DNA from: Trichosporon coremiiforme
Lineage: Eukaryota > Basidiomycota > Tremellomycetes > Trichosporonales > Trichosporonaceae
Direction of reading: 5' to 3'
Length of the DNA stretch: 64,000 bases
Assembly (NCBI GenBank): GCA_039545355.1
Contig: BCJJ01000045.1
Coordinates: 1 to 64,000, forward strand
Under the pieces are notes generated by a model, which saw nothing but the letters and a program-made list of their open reading frames with translations, was not told the DNA's origin and did not search any database. The position numbers were made by a program, and so were the translations under genes. Positions 9,517 through 20,931 of the stretch are shown here, piece after piece (the first letter of the stretch is position 1; each line of letters starts with the position of its first letter).

Positions 9517-11757
9517 CTAGTGCGGGCCAAGGGTACTATCTGGTGGGGGCCATGATATGTGCTGTTGGGCGTCCCGTACAGCTTGAGACACCAACGTCTG
9601 AGCAGCCGGGGACTCGAAGGAGCTTTCGAGGCCTGGGTGATTGCCGTTGGAGAATGCATGCCCGAGATGTGGCGGCAGATTCGAAAGTGTCGATTCTTGA
9701 GGTCCGTCCTGAGGCATGGACGAGAACGAGGATGTTGACCCCCGGCGCGTCGACGGAGCTTCGGATCCAGCCTGGGTGGCCTGGAAGTTGAGATAATTAC
9801 GGAGCGCCACGATGCCATGGCCCGAGTAGACACAGAATGAAGCTCGTTGCCGGGGGTTGAAGCCCTATGGATGTCAGCATTGGCTGAGCACATCACATTA
9901 CCTCTGGGGCCGTCCGGCAGAATTGTTGGAGTTCAGGCGTACGGAAAGCCGCTATTCCGGTAACACTGAGATGCGTAAGGTGCGGCAACCGGTTAAGAAG
10001 GTATGCCACAGCAGGGACCGTGATCTTCTCGCAGTAGGACAGATGCACTCTCTCCAATGTCGCTGAACGTTGGGCAAGCGATTGGATAGCCACGTTGGTG
10101 ACGTTGGTGACCTAGCCGTCAGTAGAAAATGTGCATAAACGTACCTTGACCAAACCGATACGTCGAAGCTTGGGGAGATACGTGGCAAGCGCAACGACGC
10201 TGACATCCCCGAGTAAAGAGCAATCTGCCGTTAGCACCCTCGCGTGATTGTCGACTCACTAGCAAGGTCAATGTAACGGAGCCGGGTACATGTCCGGGCA
10301 AGGCGCACGACTGCAGCGTTTGTTATGCTTTTGATCAGCCACGCGCTCTCCCGTAGGCTTACCTGGAGACGTGTCCCAGATGGAGGTGATGCAAATGCTT
10401 GCCCAGCCTCGTGATGCTGTCGATCGATGCGTCGGTCAGGTTCGAACACTTGGCCAATGTGAGATTTCGAAGTTGTGGTGCGTTGTTGACCAGATGCTCG
10501 ATAGATTCGTCTCCTACGCCGAGGCAGCTGGTCAAGTCGACCACCCTCAGCTGCTCGAAAGACTTGCAGAAGGGGCGGATCTGACCGAGTGACACGCCTA
10601 TCGGCCGCGAGGACGTCCTCCACATCGCTTTGGGCGAGGGAACGTCGACGAAATACCATGGATAGGCACCGACGATATCATACAGGCCGTCCTCGTCGGC
10701 GGTAGCAGCTAAATCGAGGTCCGGCACTGCGTTCTGTGCCAAATTTTGGTTGTCGTTCATGCGCAACTCGCGGAGGTTGGCACAGTTGAAAAAGATTGAC
10801 GTCGTGGTGTCCATCGACAGCTGAGGAACATGGGCGAGGTCAAGTTCCAGCAGCAGAGGACACGACCGCGTCAGGGCTACGATAGATCGGTCTGTCAAGC
10901 GGATACAGCCCATGAGTTTGATCTGCCTATTAGCGAGCGAACATGCCAAAACTCACCCTCCGAAGCATTCTCAGATTCCGAGCGATCGCCAACAGCCCCT
11001 CGTCCCCAACCTTGTTACACTTGGACAGGTTCAAACCCTGTAACCGCCGGCATTTTGTGGCGATGCTCGAAACCACGCTGTCGTCTACAGTCGTCACTCC
11101 GCTGAGATCGATTGCTACCAGCTCCTCAAGGTTCGCAAACACCTCACATAGGGCGGACGCGGACAGATTCGTAGCGCCCGGCATGGTCACCCGCTCCAAG
11201 TTTTTGCAGGCCACAATGTCCCTGAAGAGTCTGTCGGATAGATGCTTGGCAAACCCATTGAAGGACAGTCGCCGGACCGTCAAAGCATAAGGCAGGAGGG
11301 GCGATGGACTCGTGATGACTCGGATTAAGTCGGCAAACTGCGTGATCGACGAGAGGACGGGCTTCTGCCATAGTAAATGAAATGCTGCCAAGCACCATGA
11401 CTTGGAGACGAGCATGGCAGAGACGAGATCCATCGGAGGAACATGTTGCAGGATCTTGACGTCAGCTCACGCACTTGCGGCTCCTCTCACCTGTGCGAGG
11501 ATCTCTGCAGGCAGTGACTCAGCCAGCTCGGAAAGCTTGGACTCTTCCTGAACCCAGGTTTTCAGATCTCCCAAGGCGTGTTCCAGTCCGTCGATGTCAC
11601 TGAGACTCGTGAGGGACGGTGACCTAGCCGGAGACTCGTTCAAGATGCGACTTTTCTGTAATGGAGTGGAAACTTCAGAACTTGACCAACCGGAGCCCGA
11701 TAGATCTTCGATGCGAGCCAGGGCAGCCAACCGCTCTTCAGAGTTGCCGTGACTCAT
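9517..11757 (-). CDS. GRR1: F-box/leucine-rich-repeat protein, Grr1-type SCF substrate receptor
   Basis: The start ATG at 11757 opens a Ser-rich N-terminus (MSHGNSEERLAAL). The F-box is SLPAEILAQ joined across an intron (about 11491-11456) to ILQHVPPMDLVSAMLVSK and SWCLAAFHLLW. A series of cysteine-type leucine-rich repeats follows, such as LVAIDLSGVTTVDDSVVSS, LQGLNLSKCNKVGDEGLLA, LMGCIRLTDRSIVAL, LRVVDLTSCLGVGDESIE, LRNLTLAKCSNLTDASID and LERVHLSYCEKITVPAV, about 10-12 in all. The C-terminus is Ser/Pro-rich and ends STLGPH. Several short introns (near 10940, 10350, 10240, 10120, 9880) interrupt it. Grr1 (Fbp1 in Cryptococcus) recruits phosphorylated substrates to Skp1-cullin-F-box ubiquitin ligase in nutrient and cell-cycle control; family-based. 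The gene is divergent from NEO1 with 365 bases between starts. Confidence 0.88.
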
Positions 11758-12122
11758 GCTGCTTGAGCGTTCAGCGGTGGGTAGCCGGTCAACTCACATG
11801 AATACCCCTGGGGGCTTAACCTAATGAACAGTTGCACTTTGTTGCTGTGGTGCTGGACGTCAGACGATGCGGGTAGAAGCAAACATTGATGACAACTGAA
11901 TGACCGTGTACCCGCCGTGGGTGGCGAGTCACGTGTATGGCCGGAACGCGTGTAGGGTCTGACCGACATCGGCAACATGCGACGGTATCAGCGAGGCAGT
12001 GTACAGCATCACTCTCATCCATCTATCCAGCGCCTCGGTATACGTCGGAAGACCCTTCCCTTGTTCGGCAAAGCTTGTAGAGTCCGTGAAAGACTCCTCT
12101 TTCTCGGCCTCTGTATCGCCCC

Positions 12123-15100
12123 ATGCCCTCGCCTCGAGTAGCGGCAGACGAGTATCAACTCTATCCCATGCCTCGCATGTCACTGGAGAACGACGATCGC
12201 CATGATCCATCTCGCCAAGGGATATTCACATTCGGTCGCGGAAATTCTGAACCTCAAGGAGAAGAGAGCCGTGCCCTCCTGAGTGCAGGTGATGACGACG
12301 AAGACTACGCAGTAAGCGCGCTCTCACGGCAGAACGCAGCTCTGGACACCGGCAACGGGAGGCAAATCCCCGTTCCTTCCACGAGTGAGCAGACCTTACA
12401 TTGCGATTCTGACGTTCAAAGAAGGCACTGCTACCAAGTACCCTCCCAACACCGTTCGCAATCAGAAGTACAACGTTGTGACATTCCTCCCGATCGTTTT
12501 CTATGAGCAGTTCAAGTTCTTCTTCAACTTCTATTTCCTTGTGGTAGCTCTGTCGCAGTTTGTTCCCGCCCTCAAGATTGGTGAGCCGCAAACTCCCACG
12601 TAGAACTGACCTGCAGGATACATTGTGACGTATGTCGCGCCTCTGGCCTTCGTTCTTGCCATCACGATGGGCAAAGAAGCGTATGACGATTATTGCCGCT
12701 ATCTACGAGATCGAGAAGCAAACTCTACCCGATACCTGGTTCTGCTGCCGCACGCCGAGGCAATGTCGATGGCGCCGGACGTCCATGCGCAGACGCGTTC
12801 CACTCCTTCCTCCTCCATTAAAGTAGGAGACCTGGTCCTCCTCGAGAAGAACCAACGGGTACCCGCCGACATGGTTCTCTTGACCACGAGTGAAGAGGAA
12901 GGGACGTGCTTCGTTCGAACGGATCAACTTGACGGCGAAACGGACTGGAAGCTCAAGGTTGCAGTATCCGAGACCCAAGCCATGGGGGAAGGCGGCGTTG
13001 GAGGCATCGAAGGCACGCTGTACGCCGACGCACCAATCAAGGATATCCACACTTTCCAAGGCAGCCTCACGCTTCGCTCCACAGGTCCCGGAAGCCAGAC
13101 CGAAACCAGGGTTCCATTATCTGTGGAAAACGCACTCTGGGCAGACACCGTGCTGGCGGCAGGGTCGGCAGTAGGTCTTGTGGTGTACACAGGTCGCGAC
13201 ACCCGAGCAGTCCTGAACACGAGTGAACCGGAAACCAAGATGGGCACTTTGGAGTGGGAGGTCAACAAGATGGCCAAAATCCTCTGTACTGTGACTTTCG
13301 CCTTGTCCGTTTTCCTTGTTGCTCTCAATGGCTTCCGAGGCGAGTGGTACATCTACGTGTTTCGCTTCCTCATCCTGTTCTCCTCGATCATTCCCATCAG
13401 TCTCCGGGTGAACCTGGACATGGGTAAGACGTTCTACTCGCACCAGATACAGAATGACCCAGAGATCCCCGGGACCATTGTTCGCACAAGCACACTCCCG
13501 GAGGAGCTCGGACGGGTCGAGTACTTGTTGACGGATAAGACGGGCACGTTGACGCGGAATGAGATGGAGCTGAAAAAGCTGCATATGGGCACCGTCGTAT
13601 TCGCGTGGGACTCCATGGACGAGGTCGCCCACTTGTTGTCGCAGGCTTTCGGAGAGGACCTCAATCGCAAGCAGTCATCGGTCGGACCCGGTGCCGGACC
13701 ACGCGGTCGGCGCGACATATCAATCCGCGTCAAAGACGCAGTGATGGCCTTGGCGACTTGCCACAACGTCACGCCCGTGACCAACGACGACGGTAGCGTT
13801 ACATACCAAGCTTCCTCTCCGGATGAAGTTGCCATCGTCGAATGGACCGAGTCAGTCGGTCTGACTCTTGTTTCCCGTGACCGGAACAGTATGACTGTAC
13901 GCTCACGGACTGGCGACACTGTGACGTTCGACATTTTGGCTCTGTTCCCTTTCACCTCGGAATCCAAGCGGATGGGGATTATCATCAGGGACCGCGAAAC
14001 TGGAGCTACGACCTTTGTCCAGAAAGGCGCGGATGTGGTGATGTCCGGAATCGTCCAGAAGAATGACTGGCTTGAGGAAGAATGTGGAAACATGGCTCGG
14101 GAAGGCCTGCGAACGTTGGTTGTCGGGCGTAAGCGCCTTACAGAGGACACGTTCAACGAGTTCGAGTCTCGCTACAAAGCGGCACAGCTTATCGTGGGTG
14201 AAGAACGAACGGACGCCATGCAGGCAGCCATCAGCGAATTCCTCGAAGTGGACTTGGAGTTGCTTGCTCTGACGGGAGTTGAGGACAAGCTGCAAGAGGA
14301 CGTCAAGTCAACGCTCGAACTTCTCCGAAATGCCGGTCTGAAGATTTGGATGTTGACTGGCGATAAGATTGAAACTGCGACCAACATTGCTGTGTCGAGC
14401 AAACTTGTTTCCCGCAACCAGTACATTCACCAGGTTGCAAAGCGTAAGAAAAATACGTCTTGGACTGGCTGACATGGCAGTGCAGACTCGGGACCAAGTC
14501 AGGGACATGCTAGACTTTGTCCATGCCAAGCCCGATTGTTGCCTAGTGATTGATGGTGGATCTTTGCAGGTAAGCTCCTCTGGACTTTGGCAACTGACTG
14601 TCAGTTGTGTCTTGACCAGTTCCGCACCGAATTTGTGACACTGGCGACTCAACTGCCGGCTGTGGTAGCCTGTCGTTGTTCGCCTACGCAAAAGGCCGAT
14701 GTTGCTCGTCTGATTCGCGAGTTCAGCCGCAAGACTGTCTGCTGCATCGGCGACGGCGGTAACGATGTCAGCATGATTCAAGCGGCCAACGTTGGTGAGT
14801 ATAGCAAGACCCGTTTGCATTCTGACGCTGAAAGGTGTCGGTATTGTGGGCAAAGAGGGAAAGCAGGCATCTCTAGCTGCCGATTTCTCCATTACTCAGT
14901 TTTCCTACTTGGCCATATTGCTGCTCTGGCACGGCCGTAACTCATACAAACGATCAGCCAAGCTTTCGCAGTTTGTGATTCACCGTGGTTTGATCATATC
15001 AGTGATCCAAGCAGTCTTCAGCTCCATCTTTTACTTTGCGCGTAAGTCGATCGGGTCGCGAGTATGTTGACAGCCAGCAATCGCTTTGTATCAAGGTTGG

Positions 15101-15725
15101 CTACAAGTCGGCTACGCCACGCTGTATACCATGGCACCAGTCTTCTCACTCGTCCTCGACCGCGACGTCACCGAGGATCTCGCACTCCTCTATCCGGAAC
15201 TTTACAAGGAACTCACAAAGGTGTGTTGGACGAGGAATACCGCTCACCCGACAGGGCCGGTCTTTGAGTTACAAGACCTTTTTTACCTGGCTCACGATCA
15301 GTGTCTACCAAGGTCAGTGTCCACTCATCGCTCGCTGACGTCCGAAGGTGGCATTATTATGCTGTTGTCGCTGCTCCTTTTCGAGTCAGAGTTTTTGCAC
15401 ATCGTCGCGATCTCCTTCACAGCCCTTGTCATCAATGAACTGATCATGGTGGCGCTGGAGATCACAACATGGCACACATACATGGTTCTGAGCGAGCTCG
15501 GGACCGCTGTGGTGTACTTTGGTTCGATGGCTGTCTTGCCCGAGTACTTTGGTAAGGATCACACACGGGGTTGAGCTTACCCCAGACATGCGCTTCGTGC
15601 TTTCGTCCGCTTTCGCATACAAGGTAGCGATCATTGTGGCGATCTCCAGTTTCCCCTTGTATGTTATCAAAGCAATCCATCGGAGATTCAATCCCGCGGC
15701 GTACGCCAAAGTCTCCGAGTTATAG
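12123..15725 (+). CDS. NEO1: Neo1-type class 2 P4-ATPase, phospholipid flippase
   Basis: From ATG 12123 the N-terminus is polar and acidic. The core starts at [20 protein letters not shown], typical of flippases, followed by [18 protein letters not shown] (TM1). The actuator domain has [12 protein letters not shown], the phosphorylation site is [10 protein letters not shown], and the nucleotide domain has [10 protein letters not shown] and KGADVV. The hinge is [19 protein letters not shown]. The TM4 motif [16 protein letters not shown] and the short cytosolic tail ending [12 protein letters not shown] point to the Neo1/ATP9A class, which moves PE and PS at Golgi/endosome membranes without a Cdc50 partner. 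The main exon runs about 12619-14445, with several 35-60 nt introns after it (donors near 14446, 14571, 14794, 15042, 15551). The junction between the acidic N-terminal frame and the core frame near 12312-12339 is unresolved. It ends 22 bases from the ZW10 stop. Confidence 0.92.
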
Positions 15726-15747
15726 AGTATAGAATGTATCACAAGAC

Positions 15748-18507
15748 TCATCGATGGATCATCTCGAGAACTGCAGCTCGCTTCTGGCTGTCCGCGAACA
15801 GCGCCCGAACGAGCTTTGAGAGCTCCGTAGACGTAAAATCCAGCAGCGATCCGTTCTTGTACAACTGCGAAATCTCGGCCAAGTTGGCTCGCTGCCATCA
15901 GCTAATGTTTGCACATCTCACTCACGAGTAATTCGGACGTATAGCACATTTTCAGCCAGTGAGGCGCAAACGTGGCCACACTAGACATTTGCAGATTGTC
16001 ATTGCGGAACAGCTTTCGCAACGACTCGAGTTTCTTGATGAGCGACTCGATGCGTTGCGACTCCACCTCGGTGATGTCGTCCATCGCGAGTACGGAATCC
16101 ACGACTAGCACTGAGATGGTCTCCACGAGAGCGCCAACCATTTCGTGATATGTATGATCGTCGACGAGTGGCTGCTGATCAGCGTTCCGAGCTAAAGCAG
16201 ATCCTACCTTTAACTGGTTGGCAGCATCAGTCACGAACAATAGCAATTCGGTGACAGTCGACTCGGCTTGGTGGTACACGTTGTCCTCACTGAGATCAAC
16301 AAAGTGATTCGTACCCTGGAACATGGATCGAATCTTGCGCTGCTCCTGGACCTGGTATATCTGGTACGTCACGCTGGCGGCGGCAACGTAGCCTGCTGCT
16401 GCCTTGTTACGCATTGGCCAGACCACTGCAGGCTCGCACAACAGCATTTGCGACGCCAAGTAATGAAAGTCGTTGCCGAGTTGCACTGACGTGGTCGGCT
16501 TGGAGCGCAAAGTGTGCTGGTGCGCAATCGGCAGGGTTGCCCGGACGAAATCCAAGACGTCTGAGAGTTGCGACCTCAGACCCTGGCGGATCGTAGTCTG
16601 CAGACCGTCAGGCAGCCTAAAGATGGTCAGCAACAGTCAAGACTTGAATTGTCTCACCTCAGACTCTCAATGTCCTGGAGCTCCGCAAGCCTTGCCTTGA
16701 GCAACGACATTGCCGCATCCGCAGCTACAGATATCCGGACCGAAGAGTTGGGTGTCGTGACACCGCTAGAGTGGGCATCCTGCCGAGATGGTAAAGTTTG
16801 CGCGCCGCTGTTATCGACAAGCGCTTCTTGGCTGGCAGCAGCAGAAGCATGTTTCGATGACAACTTCTTCCCCAGGCGCTTCGCCTCCCGAGCAGGCTTC
16901 GCCTGCAGTGTTGGAACAGGATCAGCTGGGACGGATGTCGTATCGTCAAAGTCCCAACCATCGTCGCTGGTGTTGGACGCAGGAGGGTCATGAGGCTGAA
17001 GTTCGTCGTCGAAGCCCCATCCGTCGTCGTCCCCCTCGGTATTCCCCCCGACCTTCTCTTCCGTCCGGGGGTAGACTGTGGGATTTACTTCCTCCAGGCG
17101 GAAATCCCAGTCCTTCCATCCGTCAAAGACCAAGCTGCGTGTCTCCAACAGGCCCTCCGCTTCGTGACCCATGAGCCAACGGCTACCCGCTTGGTCTTCC
17201 AAGAAACTCTGTAATACGAGTTTGTTGGAGTCACCGGCACTTTCCTTCTCCCACGAGGCACATTGCCCGACATCACTGAGCCAAGGCGGCAGCTCGCCGA
17301 GTTCGTATGGCATGGATGGGATGACAACTTCTCGTAAAACCCGTTGGTAAAGAGCTTCTCTGAACGACGACAGGAACAGATTGACAGCTTCTAGCGGGCA
17401 AGACAGAGCGTCTTCCGTGAACCTTACAAGGTCCCGGATGCAAGACACGATTTCGGTCAGAGTCGCGCCCTCCTTCCTCTCCAAACGGAGCAGTTTGTCA
17501 CCAGGGTTGTAGCCTTCCGACACTAGCGAGCGAGATGTCACAAGTGGAGCGACAAGCTCGCGTAGCATTTGATCTTGAAGTTGTGAAAGAAGCTGGTCAA
17601 GGATGCCCAACCCTCGCAACGCGTTGATGAGCTCGGCAACAGTGTAGGTTTGGTTTGGGGCGGGGTCCTTGTTCAAAGCCAAGGTCACCCTGGTGGCTGC
17701 CGTCAGTGGGCTCTTCTATGAATAGCTTACCTTTTGGTGGGGGAAGAGTAATGCTCTCTGCGACAGTCATGAGGAGACCATCAGGGCGGTGCTCGATCTT
17801 GAACGTCGCTGACCACGCTGTTGACAGCTGCTCCTTGACGAGGGATTCAAGCAACTGGCCCCGGTCCTGCAACAGTCAGCTTGCCATGGGCAATCGAAAG
17901 CGCACGTAAAGTTTCTGTGTCGCCTCACCGCTGACATAAAGTCCGTCGATCTCGCCGATACTCTCCAGGTTTTGCAAGGTCTCCGGAGCTGCGCTACGCC
18001 CCGACCAAACAGCGTCCTCAACGGCCTGCAACCTCTCGTAGCTAGCCCTCAGTAACTTGAGAGCTTTAAGAGTAATATCAGCCAGCAGGCTACCATCCTG
18101 AGACGTCTGCCGTGTTGTGATCACGTTGAAAAAGTGGGATACTTCGGACACATTCTGATGTCAGAGACACGCGATGCTCCAGACATACTTTAGGTTGGTT
18201 AGCATCAAAGTCATTCTCTACGTCATTCAGATCCACTCGAGTAACAGCGGCCTTATTCGACAAATCATCGGCATGACCAACCTGCCTCTCAATATCTGCG
18301 GTGTGAGGCGATACCAGAGCTTGCAGATTAGTCTGAACGGGTCAGCAAACATCCACTTTGACACCGGCGCACCTGTGTCTGCAAGATCGCTGCCTCCAAT
18401 CCCTGAGCAGTTCGTCCGACAGCTTCAGTCACGGGACCCGGCCGAAGAAGTAAGGCTTCGGTTAAGTCACCGGTGGAACCTCGAGTGGGAGATGCACCAG
18501 TCGCCAT
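15748..18507 (-). CDS. ZW10: ZW10/Dsl1 homologue, ER tethering (and possibly kinetochore) factor
   Basis: The start is ATG 18507 (MATGASPTRGSTGD). Exons continue through TNLQALVSPHTADIERQVGH, EVSHFFNVITTRQ, a long exon about 17688-16654, and a C-terminal region 16633-15940 plus a last exon of 48 codons ending LEMIHR. The central part holds EALYQRVLREVVIPSMP followed by acidic tryptophan motifs: DWDFRLEE, DDDGWGFDDE and SDDGWDFDD. The C-terminal part is helical. ZW10 and yeast Dsl1 tether COPI vesicles at the ER; the Trp-acidic lasso of Dsl1 binds coatomer (established). In animals ZW10 also works at kinetochores; whether this one does is unknown. Introns are short with branch sites near the AG. 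It is divergent from CTNNBL1 (156 bases between starts). Confidence 0.82.
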
Positions 18508-18663
18508 GGTGAGGTGTGATGTTGAGGATCGCATGACGCACCAGGTCAATGTGACTTGTAACGTGGTGTAATTGGGCCCCGCATCCGACGGAGGTTTTCC
18601 CTACTTCCATCGGTCGGCCACCTTGTTGACATCTTTGCATCACAACTCGACCACTCAACAGCC

Positions 18664-20902
18664 ATGGACATCGACAAAATGTTCAAGCTTCCCCCAGCAG
18701 GGCCGGGGCTGGGAACAAAGCGGAAACTGCCTGACCTTCCCTCGGAAGAGGCATTGAAGCGGTTTCGACAAGAAAGCGCCGAGAACGAGAGCAGCGACCG
18801 CCGAGTCGTCACTGTGGAAGATGCCGACACTATTGCGGCTGAAGGTACGTAGCCATACCCGCCTAAGCTTATTATGTCCAGGAGATAGCGATGCAGTCTA
18901 CGATGAAGATGACGACGAGGAAGGCCGCTTCTTCGGGGGTGGTCTGAATGAAGAGCAAAACGTGCGTCTCCAGTGAGCTAAGTCTGACGGCCAAAGCAAA
19001 TTCTGGATATCTTCGATCGTGCTGGCGAGAACGATGAAGAGGTACGTATCACCCATTAAATAGCTGACTCCAGGCTGGACCGATGACCGTTCCAGGGCTT
19101 CGACGTTTGATCGGCCGGTTTGAACGGGCGGTGACCAAGAACGCTGAGCAGCGAGGAAAGTATCCTAATGACCCGACTAGGTGAGTTTGTTTGCGCACTC
19201 ATAAATAGCTGACTGGATAGATTTATCGAATCGGAGTCAAACCTCGATGCTGTAATCAAGGAGTTCCTACCTCTTACCCAGAGCCCAGCGCTCTACTACC
19301 CCGAGCTTGTTGAACAGGGAACCATTGCTCTACTGTGCAGCCTTCTGGCCCACGACAACACCGACATCGCGGTTGACGTAATCGAGGTTCTGCAAGAGCT
19401 AACCGACGACGACATCGACTCGGCAGAGTTGGAGAATGAAGACGACAGCGACCACAATTCATCTTCTGCTTCCAGATTGGCGGTAGCCCAGCTGATCGAC
19501 GACTTGGTGTGTGATGTTTGATGGCCAGCTACTGACTGGAAGCTTTCCAATTCAATACTCGAGCTCTTGGTATCCAATTTGGACCGGCTAAACGAAGAAG
19601 AGGATGCAGATCGTCAAGGTGTGTTTCAAACCCTTGGCGTCTTTGAGAATCTCCTCTCGTTCATGCCGCCGCTGGCCGCGCAGATCGGAGAGTCAACTTC
19701 GGTACTGGACTGGTTATTGAGACGCATTCGCAAGGAGGGCTTTGACAGCAACAAGCAATATGCCGCCGAAGTCTTGTCCATCCTCCTCCAAAACAGTGCA
19801 TCGAACGCCAGCAAAATGGTGGCATTGGAAGGCATCGACACCCTGCTTTTAATCCTATCCGTATGTTCCTTTTCAAACTACACTTCTCACAAACTAGGAG
19901 TATCGTAGGAGAGACCCTGGGGACGGCGAGGAGTCAGAATTCATGGAGAACGCCTTTGACTGCTTATGTTCCATTGTGCGCCTTGACGAGTTCAAACCCG
20001 TCTTCATGGACGCTGAGGGCATGGAACTCATGGTTATCATGATCAGGTATGGGGCGCAACATCGTCTCTGCTCTAACGTTCCAGGGAGAAGAGACACGCT
20101 CGAAGCTGCGCCATAAAAGTGCTGGATTACGTTACGCAAAACGAGGCTGGATCTGCTGGGGCTGAGCGCTTTGTCGACATGCTGGGCCTGAAAACGTTGT
20201 TTTCAGCCTTCATGGGCAAAGTGGGTCAAGCGCTTGATACGAATGCTGACGTTTAGGGCGACAAGAAGAAGAGGGCACTCCCACCCCTGACCTTTGAGGA
20301 TGACGAACACATCATCAGCATAGTAGCGAGCCTCTTCAGCAACCTCGCATCGGACTCCGCCCCTCGCATCCGACTTATCGCCAAATTCATCGAGTTGGAC
20401 TACGAGAAACTGGATAGACTGTTGGAGCTCAGAGAAACGGCCACGAAACGCCTAAAAGCAGCGGAAGACCATATCAGAGAGGAACTACGGGTAGTGTAGG
20501 CTCGCCGCCATCAACTAACAACTCAGGCTATCGGAGAGGACAGCGAGGGTGCAGCAGAAGACGAGTGGTATCTGCGACGTCTTGACACTGGTCTGTCCGC
20601 CCTTCAGCTATGCGATTATGTTCTCTCATGGGTTTGCGTGGAAGATGATGGAGTAGGTACTTTCCCATTCGACGGCACTGACATGTGCTTAGGCCAAAGG
20701 TCACATCGAAATGTTACTTGCGCGCAGGGGCGAAAGCCTCGCGCAGGTCGTTGATGTTCTGAAGGGTGCGTCTTCCTACGTTTCATGAGCTGACGCAAAA
20801 GACATGGTCAATCATATGAACGAGGCTGATGATGACGGAGCAGCCGGATTGCTGTCACAAAGAAGGTACATAATACAAAAGCTAGTACAATCTCTATCAT
20901 GA
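18664..20902 (+). CDS. CTNNBL1: Beta-catenin-like protein 1 (CTNNBL1), Prp19-associated spliceosomal armadillo protein
   Basis: The start is ATG 18664 (ccATGg), MDIDKMFKLPPAGPG. Conserved blocks follow: GTKRKLPDLPSEEALKRF, a basic N-terminal region; GRFFGGGLNEEQ; VPGLRRLIGRFERAVTKNAE; KYPNDPTRFIESE; LAVAQLIDDL; LGVFENLLSF; LDWLLRRIRKEGFDSNKQYA; SILLQNSASNASKM; LKTLFSAFMGK; and a C-terminal DEWYLRRLDTGLSALQ with YVLSWVCVEDD. These are ARM-like helical repeats. About ten exons are separated by introns of roughly 30-50 nt (for example near 18845-18881, 18963-18997, 19042-19073, 19507-19540). CTNNBL1 binds CDC5L and Prp31 in the Prp19 complex in humans; the fungal role is inferred. The reading frame ends IIQKLVQSLS at 20902, only 29 bases from the convergent gene. 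Confidence 0.9.
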
Positions 20903-20931
20903 ACGAGCGCTTGTGGATCTCCCAAGATGAA

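Noticed and set aside
12312..12339. 28-nt intron in the NEO1 homologue
   Set aside because: It restores frame but is shorter than other introns here (over 30 nt) and lacks a branch site; left as an open question.
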